From Apostichopus japonicus (lineage: Eukaryota > Echinodermata > Holothuroidea > Aspidochirotida > Stichopodidae): a stretch of 64,000 nt of DNA. The notes below the pieces were generated by a model. It was not told the DNA's origin. It ran no database searches and saw only the letters and a program-made list of their open reading frames with translations. The translations under genes were made by a program, and so were the position numbers. The stretch lies in assembly GCF_037975245.1 (NCBI RefSeq), contig NC_092582.1:23463577-23527576 (forward strand). Direction: 5' to 3'. This document shows, piece after piece, positions 1 to 12,900 of this stretch. How positions within the stretch are numbered: the first letter of the stretch is position 1; each line of letters begins with the position of its first letter.

Positions 1-835
1 TGCATTCGAATCGGCATGAGAGAACAAGAGATGCCAGCAGAAAATGTTGCAACTTTCTGGGGCGTTTGGACATTGGACCCCTTGAAGGGGGTGGTGGGGG
101 GTGGGGGAACTTATCACCTAAGGCAGTTGTTTGCATCTCCACCCAATAACATACTGTAGCACTTGCCCACCCACCGCAAATCAGAAATATACCGGCCTCA
201 ATACGTCACAATAATTCAGGGTAGCACACAGACCTGTAGCTGTTTGCACTACAAGATATCGATTAAGTGCTTCAAGTGTTTTATTGTTTGCTCACAGCTT
301 TTTCATCCAATTGTGATCAGTTTTCACTCACTTGCTTTGACTTGATTTGTACTATTACCATGACAGCAGAAAATTGTGACATGAAAAATCGTTTGGTTAG
401 TAAAGTACATTAGTTTCGATATTAAACGTCGATATTACTAAAGGGAAAGTATAAGACGATTAGTTTAGTAGTTCATTTACTGCCCATAAATGCCTGAAGA
501 TAACAACCACAAATTTAATTTACAATCCTTAATTAAGCCGTAGAGACTCAGTAGCAACAGGAGGTTTAATGTGTTATTAATTAAACAAGATGAAGACAGT
601 GTCAGTACATGTAGGAGAGGCAGTGCTTACAATAATATGTGATAGAGACTGAAACAAATTTGAATGCTAATTATACATGATGTATAAATTGGCTATATTC
701 AGCAATGCAACTATTGCTCCATTGAGGCTGTTGAGCTATAAAATCATAGTTAAATCTAAATGAGAAATTCAGCTGAACAGAAACAAAAAGAAGAGAAAAC
801 TGACTCATATAGTGTTTGGCATAAAATAATTTAGA

Positions 836-870
<35 letters not shown>

Positions 871-960
871 TATATACTGTACATATATGTTACATACATA
901 TGTTACATATATATACATACATATATATATACATACATATACATACATAAATATATATAT
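836..960. repeat. TA / TACA microsatellite
   Basis: Imperfect (TA)n broken by ACATATATGT and TACATACA blocks. Confidence 0.9.
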
Positions 961-2057
961 GAAAATTTAGAGCTCTATAAAGATTGATGTATAAAAAGGG
1001 GAAAGTGTTAAGGTCCGAGTTAAAACACATGAGTGAATAATCTTCCATTGCTTTACAAAATGCACTAAAAACCTAGCGAATAAAGTCAATGTAAAATATG
1101 AGTATTTGCTAAGATATGGACGGTCTCAAAAAATGTTTTCCAGTAAAGAGGGCACGTTAAGCGTAAAAGGAACAATTGCCACAATCAGCATTCCACCAGA
1201 TAAAATAACTTTAGTCAAAATTAGTATTTTAAACTCTTCCATACTGTCACAGTGCAGCATCAGAATTACTTCAAAAACTATACCATTAATACTATGCATT
1301 TGCTTTTTTGGCCTTCATTTTTCCACTCTTCAAATTCTAGGATATAGTTTTTTGTTATCTACACTTCTATAGTTTGATTCATAGGCTGCACAACCGTACC
1401 TAGACCTGTGCAGGGTATGATACTGGTCTCTTATTTGTTTTATCAAGCTAATTGCCAAGAAGTCAGGAGCCTATAGTTTGAGCCTTTTTGAGTGTTCAAT
1501 TAAAATCCCAACATCCTCTAAGTTTATATCAGATCTCTAAATAAAGTTGGAAGCCTGTCAGATGATACTCTTATGAAGTTGTCACTATTTCCTGCTCCAG
1601 GAAATTAACTAGATTTAATCAAGTACGTACAGACTTCTGTCAAGAATTCCCTGCGACTTTGCACTTTAGTGTGGGAAGGGAACGGTGATTACAGACGTTA
1701 ACTATCAAATCTATCAACTAAGGTACTATTATATTGACTCTGAGAGTGAAAGTATGTTCATTTATCAAGTAAATCTTTATATATCTTATTAAATGGTTAA
1801 CAGAGGCCATAGGCCAGTAGCTGACAGCATATATCTTTTATGAACATTTCATGGACTTGCTTGCTTGCTTTTCAATCTCTATTATTCACTTAGAAATTCT
1901 TTGGCTTTGATGGTCTTGGTTTTTGACAGACTAATTTCTTTCATTTTCTTTTGTAAAGGCACAAAATCTATCTTTTCAACATGTTGTAAACCTTAAAAAA
2001 ACCAATACTATCTGTCCATGTAGTATTTCAATACCATTATTAACTTTTGAGAAATGA

Positions 2058-2165
2058 CCATGGTAGCCTCTGGAGAAAATCCTGCTAGGATCGACACGAC
2101 TCTAAACTTTGTACATATTATCCTACACAGGCTTTTTGTAGTAGATAAGCAGTTTGCTAACAGGT
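2058..2165 (+). mobile_element. Second copy of the 52-kb dispersed repeat
   Basis: AATCCTGCTAGGATCGACAC is followed about 30 bp on by CCTACACAGGC...GATAAGCAGTTTGCTAACAG, in the same order as at 52061-52155. Diverged, single arm only. Confidence 0.6.
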
Positions 2166-2545
2166 TTTTTTCTCTAAAATGACCATTTAAGAAGTAGCAG
2201 TTAATCAAATAAAGTGACTGGACTACATAGCCTAGTACCCAGACCTTTAGGTGAGTTCCTCACGCTACGGTTACAGTACGTTACGGGCCAGACGCAACGC
2301 TCCGTTTTCAATGTAAATTTGGTTATTTTGGTAAATATTGTAATTTTTGGTAAAATTTGGTAAAATGTTTGGTAAAAAGAAGTCCCCCATCCCGTTTACA
2401 TTAGGCCCTGTGCTCAGTATCGGACCCCGCTACATTTATTTTAAGACATTGACCATTCTGCTTGTTGTCTAATGTAAACGAAGACTCAAACACAAAACGC
2501 ATGAGACTTGACATGGAGACTTGTGGACTCAAAATGATACGTTTT

Positions 2546-3080
2546 CAATGTAGTACAAAGTGTTACAATGTAGTACAAAGTGTTACAATGTAGTACAAAG
2601 TGTTACAATGTAGTACAAAGTGTTACAATGTAGCACAAAGTGTTACAATGTAGCACAAAGTGTTACAATGTAGCACAAAGTGTTACAATGTAGTACAAAG
2701 TATTACAATGTAGCACAAAGTGTTACAATGTAGCACAAAGTGTTACAATGTAGCACAAAGTGTTACAATATAGTACTAAGTGTTACAATGTAGCACAAAG
2801 TGTTACAATGTAGTACAAAGTGTTACAATGTAGTACAAAGTGTTACCATGTAGCACAAAGTGTTCCAATGTAGTACAAAGTGTTACAATGTAGTACAAAG
2901 TGTTACAATGTAGTACAAAGTGTTACCATGTAGCACAAAGTGTTACAATGTAGTACAAAGTGTTACAATGTAGTACAAAGTGTTACAATGTAGTACAAAG
3001 TGTTACAATGTAGTACAAAGTGTTACAATGTAGTAAAAAGTGTTACAATGTAGCACAAAGTACAATGTAGTACAAAGTGT
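2546..3080. repeat. 20-bp minisatellite, about 26 copies
   Basis: Unit TGTTACAATGTAGYACAAAG, with T or C at one position varying from copy to copy. Otherwise copies are nearly identical. Confidence 0.95.
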
Positions 3081-5055
3081 TTTCATGAACAAATGTTCTC
3101 TGTTGTTTATGTGAAGTTAAGAGCTAATGTTTTGATTAAGTTATTATAATTTATAAAAAAATTATAAAAAAATTAAAAATTATCAAAAGTTCGAGCTGCA
3201 CTGAGGACCTGACGTCATCATCAACTTAGAATTAAAGGAGCAGTCCTGGAGATTAAAAACCGGAGTAGATATAGAAACATTAAATACTAGCCCTCAATTT
3301 ATTTTTATCTTTGACTATAAACTATCAAGATTTAAAATTCTGCCTAATTGCATCCTTTAGGTAATAATTTCCAGGGTGACACTAGTGACTTGCGGAATTG
3401 ATATCTCTTCCATTTTTCATTTGTTATTGAATTTACACAATTTTTTTATGTAATTTGATGACTTTAAACTTTTAAAGTGAATGTTTTGGTTTAGTCTAAA
3501 CAGGTGTTTCCTGTAGCAATTTATTTGTTTGTTTTTTCATTAACAAAACTTCACATTCTGTATTAATATTCCAGGGGTGGGGGAGTTATGGAAATCTATG
3601 TTTTCATTATCTGTATTAAACATACTGTACTTTTGGGAATATCAGGAAATGATATGAAAGGTCATATTCTCCACAGAAAGTACTCTAGATAGTTTCATTG
3701 GACTGCTGCACAGTTCTTGGTAACATTGATTACTTTCAAGGCCTGGTATTTCTATTAAAGATCACTCCATTTTCTGCTGGAAGCTTGCTATCCTTGAGAA
3801 ATAACCACATTTTACACTCAGGAGGTGGGAGCCCCCAGTCAAATGTCTTACCCCCCCCCAAATGACATTGGTTTTGTTCCCCACACTTTTGAGAAGACAG
3901 CCTAAATAGAGTCACCCTATTCATGAGGAATGTAAACTACCAAATCGCAGGATACAGTACGTATACAGGGGCAGAAATCGAACGAAAATATTTTGGCCTT
4001 TATTCACTCAAAGTGGCTGGTAATTTCTCTAAAAAATCTGATTGGGTTATGTTGCAGAAAAACTGGCAACCCTGCTGTAGGCTGTAAAGTTCAAACTGGT
4101 AACACACTGTGACACCATTGTATTGTTTGTTTCTTATAACTGGCCATACTGCCACAGAGTCACGGATTTGACTAGGACACCATAGAATTAGCTTCTATTT
4201 GAGTGAGTTATTGAGTTATTTCCACCCAACGAATCAATAATTGGCTAATCATATGCAGTGTTTTTTAACATTTTAATAACATACAGTAGCTAACATCTAG
4301 GCCGATTGGATAAAATTGGAAAGCTCTGAAGCTCCACCCTAGACCCCACCAGGGCCCTTTGGCAGGTTCCTGTACCACACAGATAGCACAAAGCGCTCTT
4401 GACAGGTCAATAAACTGAATCCTCCACACCTCCTTAAGAAGAAATCCTGGCTACGCGCTTGACTTTCCCTACAATATATCAAGCTAATATTTTTAGTTGG
4501 ACTATCCCTTCAACAATTTAGCGGATGGAACTCAGGAATAACTATTAAATTTGGATCAAGAAATATATTCACAACTGTTCCATTACCATGGTTTCAAGTG
4601 TTTGGGAATGGGACATATTGCAAAAATACCTCAAACGACCAAACTAGTCATGCACAAAACTTGCCCCCCCCACTCTAACTCTTTGAGCCCCTTCAGCCCC
4701 CCCCCCACCCGCCACCCTGATGAAAAAGTCTGGTTATGCCACTGGCTGTTATCCAGATCCACCCATCAAGTACTTAATGAAGAATAATTGTGATCATTTA
4801 TATATGTAGTGAATAATTTCAACTAAATGTCATTTACATTCTTCACTACACCTGACTAGTGACAGAACTCAAGGTTTACCCTAGTTCTTCCTGCTAATAG
4901 ATTTTGAATCTGCACACGGAAAGAGTCTCTCTTAAGTTAATAAATATCGGTTAGCTTTTTCCTTGTTGATAAGTTACCACAAATACAATTCCTTGACAGA
5001 CTTCCCTGTTTTTACATGATAATGGATCAGACCAAAAATCAAATATAGGAAGCTG

Positions 5056-5166
5056 TGCAACAGGATCACTGTACTGTGCAACAGGATCACTGTACTGTGC
5101 AACGGGATCACTGTACTGTGCAACGGGATCACTGTACTGTGCAACGGGATCACTGTACTGTACAAT
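5056..5166. repeat. 21-bp tandem repeat, five copies
   Basis: Unit TGTGCAACGGGATCACTGTA plus C. Being a multiple of three it leaves an open frame of VAQYSDP repeats on the minus strand, which is a repeat artefact. Confidence 0.95.
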
Positions 5167-5329
5167 GTGCATATTATATATGGATGAAACGTAACCGAGT
5201 TCTTAAGATAATTTCACATTAATATTGCATAATTCTAAGAATCTAGGATAGTCTGGAATTTTGGAGAATAGGATTGTAAGTTGAACTGAATTATATTGTT
5301 TTAAAATCAGCTGTTGCATGTAAATGTAT

Positions 5330-5850
5330 TTTATCATCTGCAATGTATATATATTATATGCATATTGTACATATGTCTGTACGTAATTTACAGGTAATAA
5401 ATGTACATACTGTATATCTGCATACATGTATGTATTAAATATGTGTATGCAATGTATCATGTGCATACATGTACATGTATTAAATATGTGTACTATGCAA
5501 TGTTTAATGTGCATACATGTATCATATAAACATGTATGTAATACCTGTGCATGTACGTCACATTGATTTTATATGTGTAATGATGTAAACATGAATGTAA
5601 GATGTATGTAATGATCACATAATGATGTACACATGTTTACCATCTGCAAGTACATATTTTATGCATACATACAGTTTGTCTGTCTGTATGTAGTGTACGT
5701 GTAATAACTATATATATCTGCATGTATGTATTATGTATGTGTATGTCATGTTTACATACACATAATGTGCAAACATGTAACGTGCATGTATTTCATGTAC
5801 ATACATATATGCATATGTGCATGCATATGCAATGTGTATGAAATGTATGA
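5330..5850. repeat. Degenerate ATGTAC/ATGTGCAT-rich tract
   Basis: Alternating purine-pyrimidine words (CATGTATGTA, ATGTGCATAC, TATGTGTA) repeat irregularly over about 500 bp, like an old expanded microsatellite. Confidence 0.7.
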
Positions 5851-6840
5851 ACTTTACAAATTTCAATTCATACTTTACTGCCTTTAGAAAAACAAGCTTC
5901 ATTGAGAGGATGGATATTGAAATGTGACTTGTTAAAGTGACCATACTGTATAGCCTCTATCCAGATGTACACACATTGTCCTTTTGAGAACATATTGATA
6001 GCCATCATGAAACAAATTACTTCCCACAATCCTGATTTGACAGCATATGGAGATCTACTCATAATAAAGTTTCTCTAGCCCACTCTAATTATAGCATATG
6101 GACTGTGGTTGATGCCATTAGTGCAATGTTAAGAAAATAAGTACTTCCCTCATTAAAAGATATATAAATATAGATATTATAGAATTCATAGTTCCCTCCC
6201 ACGTGTTGTTATTCACAACAACCGTCTGAGTTAATTGCGTTTACACCTTTCTTAAAGTTTGTGGCATATAGTTCCTTCAAAAACAACAATTCGATTCAGC
6301 CATGCAGGATGTTCCGCAAACTATTACTTCTAAAGGGAATCGATGCCAAGAATGAATTTCTATACTAAGATGACCTCCATGCCTCAATACCCTCGTACTG
6401 CAGCACTTTACAAAGGGACACTATTGCCAAAATCACACGGTTTTCCCCCTAAATAATTGACAGGACTCCCCCGCCCGTTAAGGCAAGTCGTAATGAGTAT
6501 TGATGGGAACATAAGCCAAACAAATGCCCTTTAATATCGCTTGTCAAGACTTCATGTGTGAGAGTGAAATTGAAAAGGTCTCGTAGTATTCTATACATTG
6601 TCTATAGGTATACATGTGCACAACATTCAGGTTGCCAGTGAGTGGGGAAGGTCACTAGAAACTAATATCTTGTAATCCTTAACTAAATAACAAAAAGAGT
6701 GTTTGCAACAATATCTTAGAATTAAAATGTAATGAAATAAAAACTTGCAAACATTTTGGAAAGGGAGAACCTGCAGATTTCTTCCCTTTTCTTTTTTTGG
6801 AGGGGGGGATGGTGGGGGAAGGGAGAATATCTGAACATAC

Positions 6841-6950
6841 CCCTCATCCACATCAGCTGGTAGGGTTCTTCTGGTAATGGCTGGAGGAGATTTAGACGGG
6901 TGAGTGTAAGGCCGTCCTCCTGTGGGTGTTTGCTTGCTTCTTTTGTTCTT
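6841..6950 (-). CDS. Unrecognised gene, exon 5
   Basis: Acceptor TCTAATTCACAG, donor GG/GTATGT. Reads [20 protein letters not shown], then [16 protein letters not shown] and a split Gly codon (phase 2). I could not find the next exon in 1-6840. Confidence 0.55.
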
Positions 6951-9900
6951 CTGTGAATTAGAAAAAGAAACAATTGAACAACAAAAGAGAATAGATTGTG
7001 TATTTGTGAAGAAAGAACAATGGTCATAACATGTAAAACTTACTAATATCATTTTTAATATAAAATAAAACTTCAAAAGTAGACACTTTGCGCTGGCTGA
7101 GTTCTTATTATAAGCTGTCTCCAACAGGGTACAAAAGGCATGTGTGAATTGATGGCCGGGGCTTTGGAACTGGTTATAATAGTCAGCTACATAGACATAA
7201 TGGATCATTTTGATGTGAAGGGAAATATCGAGTAGAGATGTTTTTGCTGAAAAATGGGGGGGGGGGGGAATGAGTAAAGAGGACAGGAGATAAAATCATA
7301 ATTTTTCATGCTTGATGAATGGAAATTGTCCCTAGATAGTATCTGGTCACAAATTCTCTCAAGTTTAAATACCAAACTAACTGGTCATTGCTCAAATCAT
7401 GAGAATTGAGTAAATTGTACAAAAACATTCTTCATTTGTCTCATATTATAATTTGAAATGAAGCTTGACTGATTTATCTTTTAACAACCAGCATTGCCAC
7501 AGGAAGTTAACACTGAATTGTAACAAAAATTAGCCAACTCAATAAAACTGTTCAGAGATGTTTCATTTTGTGTAAAATGCATAGATCTTCATCATATAAC
7601 ACTGTTAGCATGTAAGTATTAATTGAACAGGATCATTTCAATTTTATACAACCTGTCAATACATTTTGCAAAGTAATATATTATAGCAAGTGTACGATAG
7701 TCATGCCAACTACTGGCAACAGCATATATGTGTAACTTTATATGTCGCCATAAAACCATCCATGAATTCTAATTCAAACGCATCATAACACACAAGTTTA
7801 TGCAACTTTCAAACATTGAGATCATAACCTCTCTAACATTTATATCAGCAATGAAATGAGTCATCAAGGGCTTAATACCGATAATCCTTTAGTGTTTTTA
7901 TCCAACGTTATTATGAAGGTTCATGAGATATATACTTCTAAATGGCTTCCAACATCCTTCCTTTATTTAAGATCTAGTTTAAATTACTGGAATAAGGGTT
8001 GTATTCTTGGGATGGTTACTCTCGCACCTGGATCATCAGGAAGGACACCTGACCGTCAGGAAGGACACGGATAATGGGCGCTGCCAAGAATTCCATGAAA
8101 AATACGGTGGTTATTTTGAAAGGCACATTATAGACTGCTAGGTAATTAACCTGGCTGTTGCATCCATGCATAATGTCACAGATCGGATGACAACAGGAGG
8201 CAACTTTACATCACGATTAGCGCACACTTCAAATTTGACGGTTTTTTTTTCGCTTTCGGTTGTGTGCATCGGGTGTGATGAGATCTTTTTTCAAACCAAA
8301 GTCAACGTTTCAGGATGCTTTTTCAATAAAGCTCATTCTACATCACATACAGTTCAGTACATGCTGTGATGACTGAATGGCAACGTGTTGTAGAATTGTC
8401 ATCATTAAGATAACAGTAGGCACTGCCTACTCAAGAAACTCAAGAAACAGTAGGCACTGCCTACTCAAGAAACTCAAGAAACAGTAGGCACTGCCTACTC
8501 AAGAAACAATCTGTAGGCTTCAGAGGGAATAAGGGCTGGCAGTTTTCTGTAATGTTCAGTTTCAAAGCAAGAGGGAAGGGCGGGTTGAGGGGAAGGGGTG
8601 GGGGTGGTGGGCAGGAGGGAGATGCTAGACAGGACAAAAGCAATGAATTAGTGGATGAAAGATTGCTAGAGATTACATCTTCCAGACTGAAACAAAGGAC
8701 AATGACACCCCTTCCTCCCTCCCTCTACCCAAAAATTTAAATTCATTAAAAAAAAGTGTCCAAACATTTAAAGATGATGTCTTCTAAGAACCATCAAGAA
8801 AGCATGTAGGACCTTGGTATGTGTGGAGGGGGGGGGGAACCACACAAAAGCATGTAGGACCATGGGGTGCGGGGGGGGGAGTTCATTGATAACATTTCTG
8901 ATGAGAGGTGTCAAAATTCTCAGGGCTATGGTTTCTACCTTTCTGCTTTTAGTCTTCTCTTTTGCAGGGAAAAAAATTGTAAAACAGTATTGTATTATGT
9001 TGACATGTAAATTTAATTTTAAGTAACAACAAAGTTTATTTCATGTGTTTGTAATCATAATCATATTGTTAATTGTTTCTTGAAATGGGTGCTGTCACAA
9101 GTGGTTTATACTGTTTACACATCTCTGTAAACAATGTCCTAAGATGAAGATAAGCTTTAATGTTTTTTTGAAAGGAGTGTTTGCATTCAAAGAAGAGCTC
9201 ACAATATATTCCTGTATGATAGAGTCAACTTTGTGTGTAATTACTGTGGATACACACATGTATATATTGCGCAATTCTTGAAAAGTTCTCAAAAACACCT
9301 GAACTTTGCTTTAAAGTTGAAATCTTCAATTTCCCACACAATATAAAAGTTCTTGCCAAGCAGGAAACTAATTTTGGCCTAAGGTTACCCAGTATTTCCT
9401 TTTTCCTCCTTTTATTTTGCACATAGTGTGTGATGCAGATACCATGTTAAAATCCTAATCAAGTTCACTTTTGTCTGGGACACATGTTTATGTGATCAAA
9501 TATGTAAATTGTCACACATACAGATTTGTGGGAAATTGTTCAAAATATTGAAAATATGTTCTTCTGATTGTCTTTTAATGGGATTTCCACTCAGATAGTA
9601 CGGTCATGATGATTCATTTCCGCAATTGTTAGTTGCAATCTCGATGTTATGATTGGACGAGAGATTGTAACTCGTCATTTATATTCCAGATGTTGACATC
9701 TTACAAATTTTGTTATTGTTTTTGTCCTTGTCGTTGTTGCTGCCAGAAATACAGATTTGATTCTGTCATTTTGAGAACTAATCTGAAACATTTCACAGTA
9801 TTGTATGATAATGTGGGTTTCAGAGTACTATTCACGACCGGCTGTGGAAGTTCGGGGAGTGGTGCCACTCACTGTTCGAGGAGGGCAAACAAGTGTCAAA

Positions 9901-12900
9901 GTTAAAAAATACAGGACAGTAATTGCTGCAATCCACCTCAGCTTCACAGATTGGTCCATCACGGGAAACAACAGATATTATCGCCCAGCTCATCATGGCA
10001 AACAGACATCTGCTCGTTTGTGGGGACTTGCAATAGTACTAACGAGACCGCCGCCATACAAGCCAATGGCTTCAGCCTTGCTTGCGGCTCTAACCAAGAA
10101 GACTCTGTTCCTGAGAGAACCACATAAGGTTTGAAAACCACAAGGTGAGGATAGGCCCGACGGACTTTCATCACCAAGAACCAGGTTCTATCAGGAGCGA
10201 AGTAAAAATCCCAAAACTTTCTGGTTTGGTTTGGATTTGCAACCAGACTCTAAGAGACTCTAAAATGTCCCTCAGAGAGACCCCAGCAATTAAATTAACC
10301 CCCAATATGGTAACATCATGCTGAAGGGGTGTGGGTTTGTACAGGTTTAACTGCAGAGTCACATCATGTTTGATATGTCAGGTGTTACATTAGATGTCAT
10401 TATACTTGTCAGTGAACTCAGCAATAAGTCTGTCCGTCTGTTTGTGAGGTACATACATACATTGCACATCAACAATCACCAGCTGCAGTACAAATAAAAT
10501 GTCAAGCACATTGTACTTAAATACCCCCATACAAGTACATTCATTTCACAACCCACCATTGTTTTATCCCAGAGTTGTAAAGTGGTTGTTAAGGGGTTTT
10601 TGTCGCTGAGGTCACAGCATGTGTATATATAACTAGACATACTGTCGTAAATGTTAAATATAAAATGTCAGTCAACTTTTCATTTAAAACTTTCCAATTT
10701 TGAATTGTGTGGCAAGGACACCTATCGTCACTGATCGCTCCACAATCTGTTAGACACTGTATGATACATAACACTTTTCATGGTATAATTAGTGAATATA
10801 TATCTCTTAATTTGTAGAAAATTGTAAGATCTTACTATTTTCTTTGTCGATTGTTTCTGCTCTGATATTCCGGAGGGAAGTAGGGTTTCCGTCATATCTT
10901 TGGGCGAGACTATCCTTGGCTCTGTGCTGTGGGGATAAGAAATAGAAGTATGAAATATTAAAAATCAGTAACTAGTGATTGACTTTCTTTATTACTTGAG
11001 ACAACACTGACTAAGATATTTGTATTGGTTGGGGGGGGGGAGGGTAGGTGCTGCACAAGCTGACATATCAAGCTGCAGTATCCTATTTCAATTCTAACAC
11101 TTTGTAGTTTGACATTCAAAGGTCGGTTTGATTCAAAGTAGAAAATTTGACACTGAGTGAGCTTGGTCTTAAGGTAAATTATTTACAGCAGGCTAAGCAG
11201 CTATGAGGTAAAATAAATAATCAATAAACCTTCTCAATGAAGAGAAATTGCTACAACAAACCTCCATAACAGTATTTTCTTTGCCTGGTAAGGGACATTG
11301 CAAACTCAGGTTTAGATTTGACCGGTGCAAGGACAGTGATCTTTGGAAGAAAATTGCTACAACAAACAACCAGTTACAACTATTCATGGCGGTTAAAAGA
11401 TTCTTTGTGTATGGAATGTATGAGCTATGTATAACTCGAGCGGCTAGGAAACAGGATCTTACTCGGCCTCAAGAAACCCAAAATGATTACATAATGAAAA
11501 ATTAGCAATATGGATCACTCTATTTCTAAACTTCCAATATAATTGTAAGATCTAAGGAGACAAGACAACATTGGTATCTTTCCATTGTACTTCACAGAGA
11601 CCTTTCTTGTGAGAATAATGAAGAAATGTCCATATTTGTCAAAAATATTTGCTGAACCGACAGAGATGAACAGCACTGCAAAACAAACTAAAATCAAATC
11701 AAAATTGATAATATGGGGATAAGTTATTCCCTCCTATTTGAAAACAATTCTTATATGATTATAGAGGGTGCATAGTTGCAAAATGGTGTACTATTTTGTA
11801 ATTTTTTGAAGTAATCATTTTTCAATTTATTTTTTCTTGTCCAATGTTTTGGTGACCCTCCAAGATATATTTTTAACCATACTTCACGGAACCAATTATC
11901 ACTAAATTTTTAACAGCAAGGTGTGAAATTGATATAAACTATGAAAACTGTTATCCAGCATTATACATCAGAAATATGGGGGCATTTTATGAAATAATAT
12001 TAATAACACATGAGGCATTATTTGTTTTAATGGGGCCTAGGACAGCACAGTTTAATTATTTAAAAATCATGAATTATGGCAAATTTTACATTACATGTTC
12101 ATAACTTGTGCATTGATTGCCTTCTCAATCACAATGACCAAAAAGAAAGGTTACAAAAGCTTGGAATATTTTGTTGTAGATGAGGATTATGTTATGGGCA
12201 AATATGTGACTAATTCTACAAAATGACCATTAATTATGACCTACTTTTGTTTGTCCTTAGCCATGAGATCCTTTCTCTTCTGGATGGCTCTGTTCGATGG
12301 CTGCCAGACGTAAACCTGGGATCCCATAAAGACATCGTTAGATGGGTGGACGGGACCGCATAACTGGTTTAGATGGACATTAGATAGTTTAGGAGGATGG
12401 GATCCTTTGATCGGCTCAAGTAAAGCGGACCTAGATCGGTTCCGACCCTTCCTCGAAGTCTTGCCTTGCGACGACCTTGATTCTGTGCTCTGGTATGAGG
12501 TTTGAAGGTACCCACTAGGGTAAAACAATGGTAGAGACGAGAATATTATAAAAAGGCAACATGAAAAAAAAAGCACAGATTCCAAATAGTACCTTAATTG
12601 AAATCCATTTTGCCTCATAGAGGTTGAAGGGCTTTTGGTTTTGATCAAGTATAGTTAAATTACCAATTCTTGAACTGTGCATTAATCGGTAAGATTACAA
12701 GCGATCAAACTTAGACACCTGTTTAGATTTTCTGTTTTTATCAACTGACAGTTAATGAGCATGTACTTAATTCGATTCCTTTTGTTTTTTCATCACCACA
12801 GCAATTTGTGAATGTTATTTTTTTTTAATAAATACATGTTGAAAGCAAACTTTAAAATGTTCATCTGTTATTAGTTCACTATTTGAAATGACACTTGACT

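Larger units (their letters stand above)
1..6840. other. Left edge, no exon identified
   Basis: Apart from the repeats listed separately, AT-rich non-coding sequence. The missing 3' exons of the minus-strand gene should be here or further left, but no segment combined an acceptor, the required phase and a clear open frame. Confidence 0.6.

Noticed and set aside
4951-5172. VAQYSDP heptapeptide repeat protein
   Set aside because: Artefact of a 21-bp tandem repeat; five copies, no flanking gene structure.
6627-7208. 193-codon minus-strand frame taken as one protein
   Set aside because: It runs through intron sequence; only 6841-6950, in a different frame, has splice-site and phase support.
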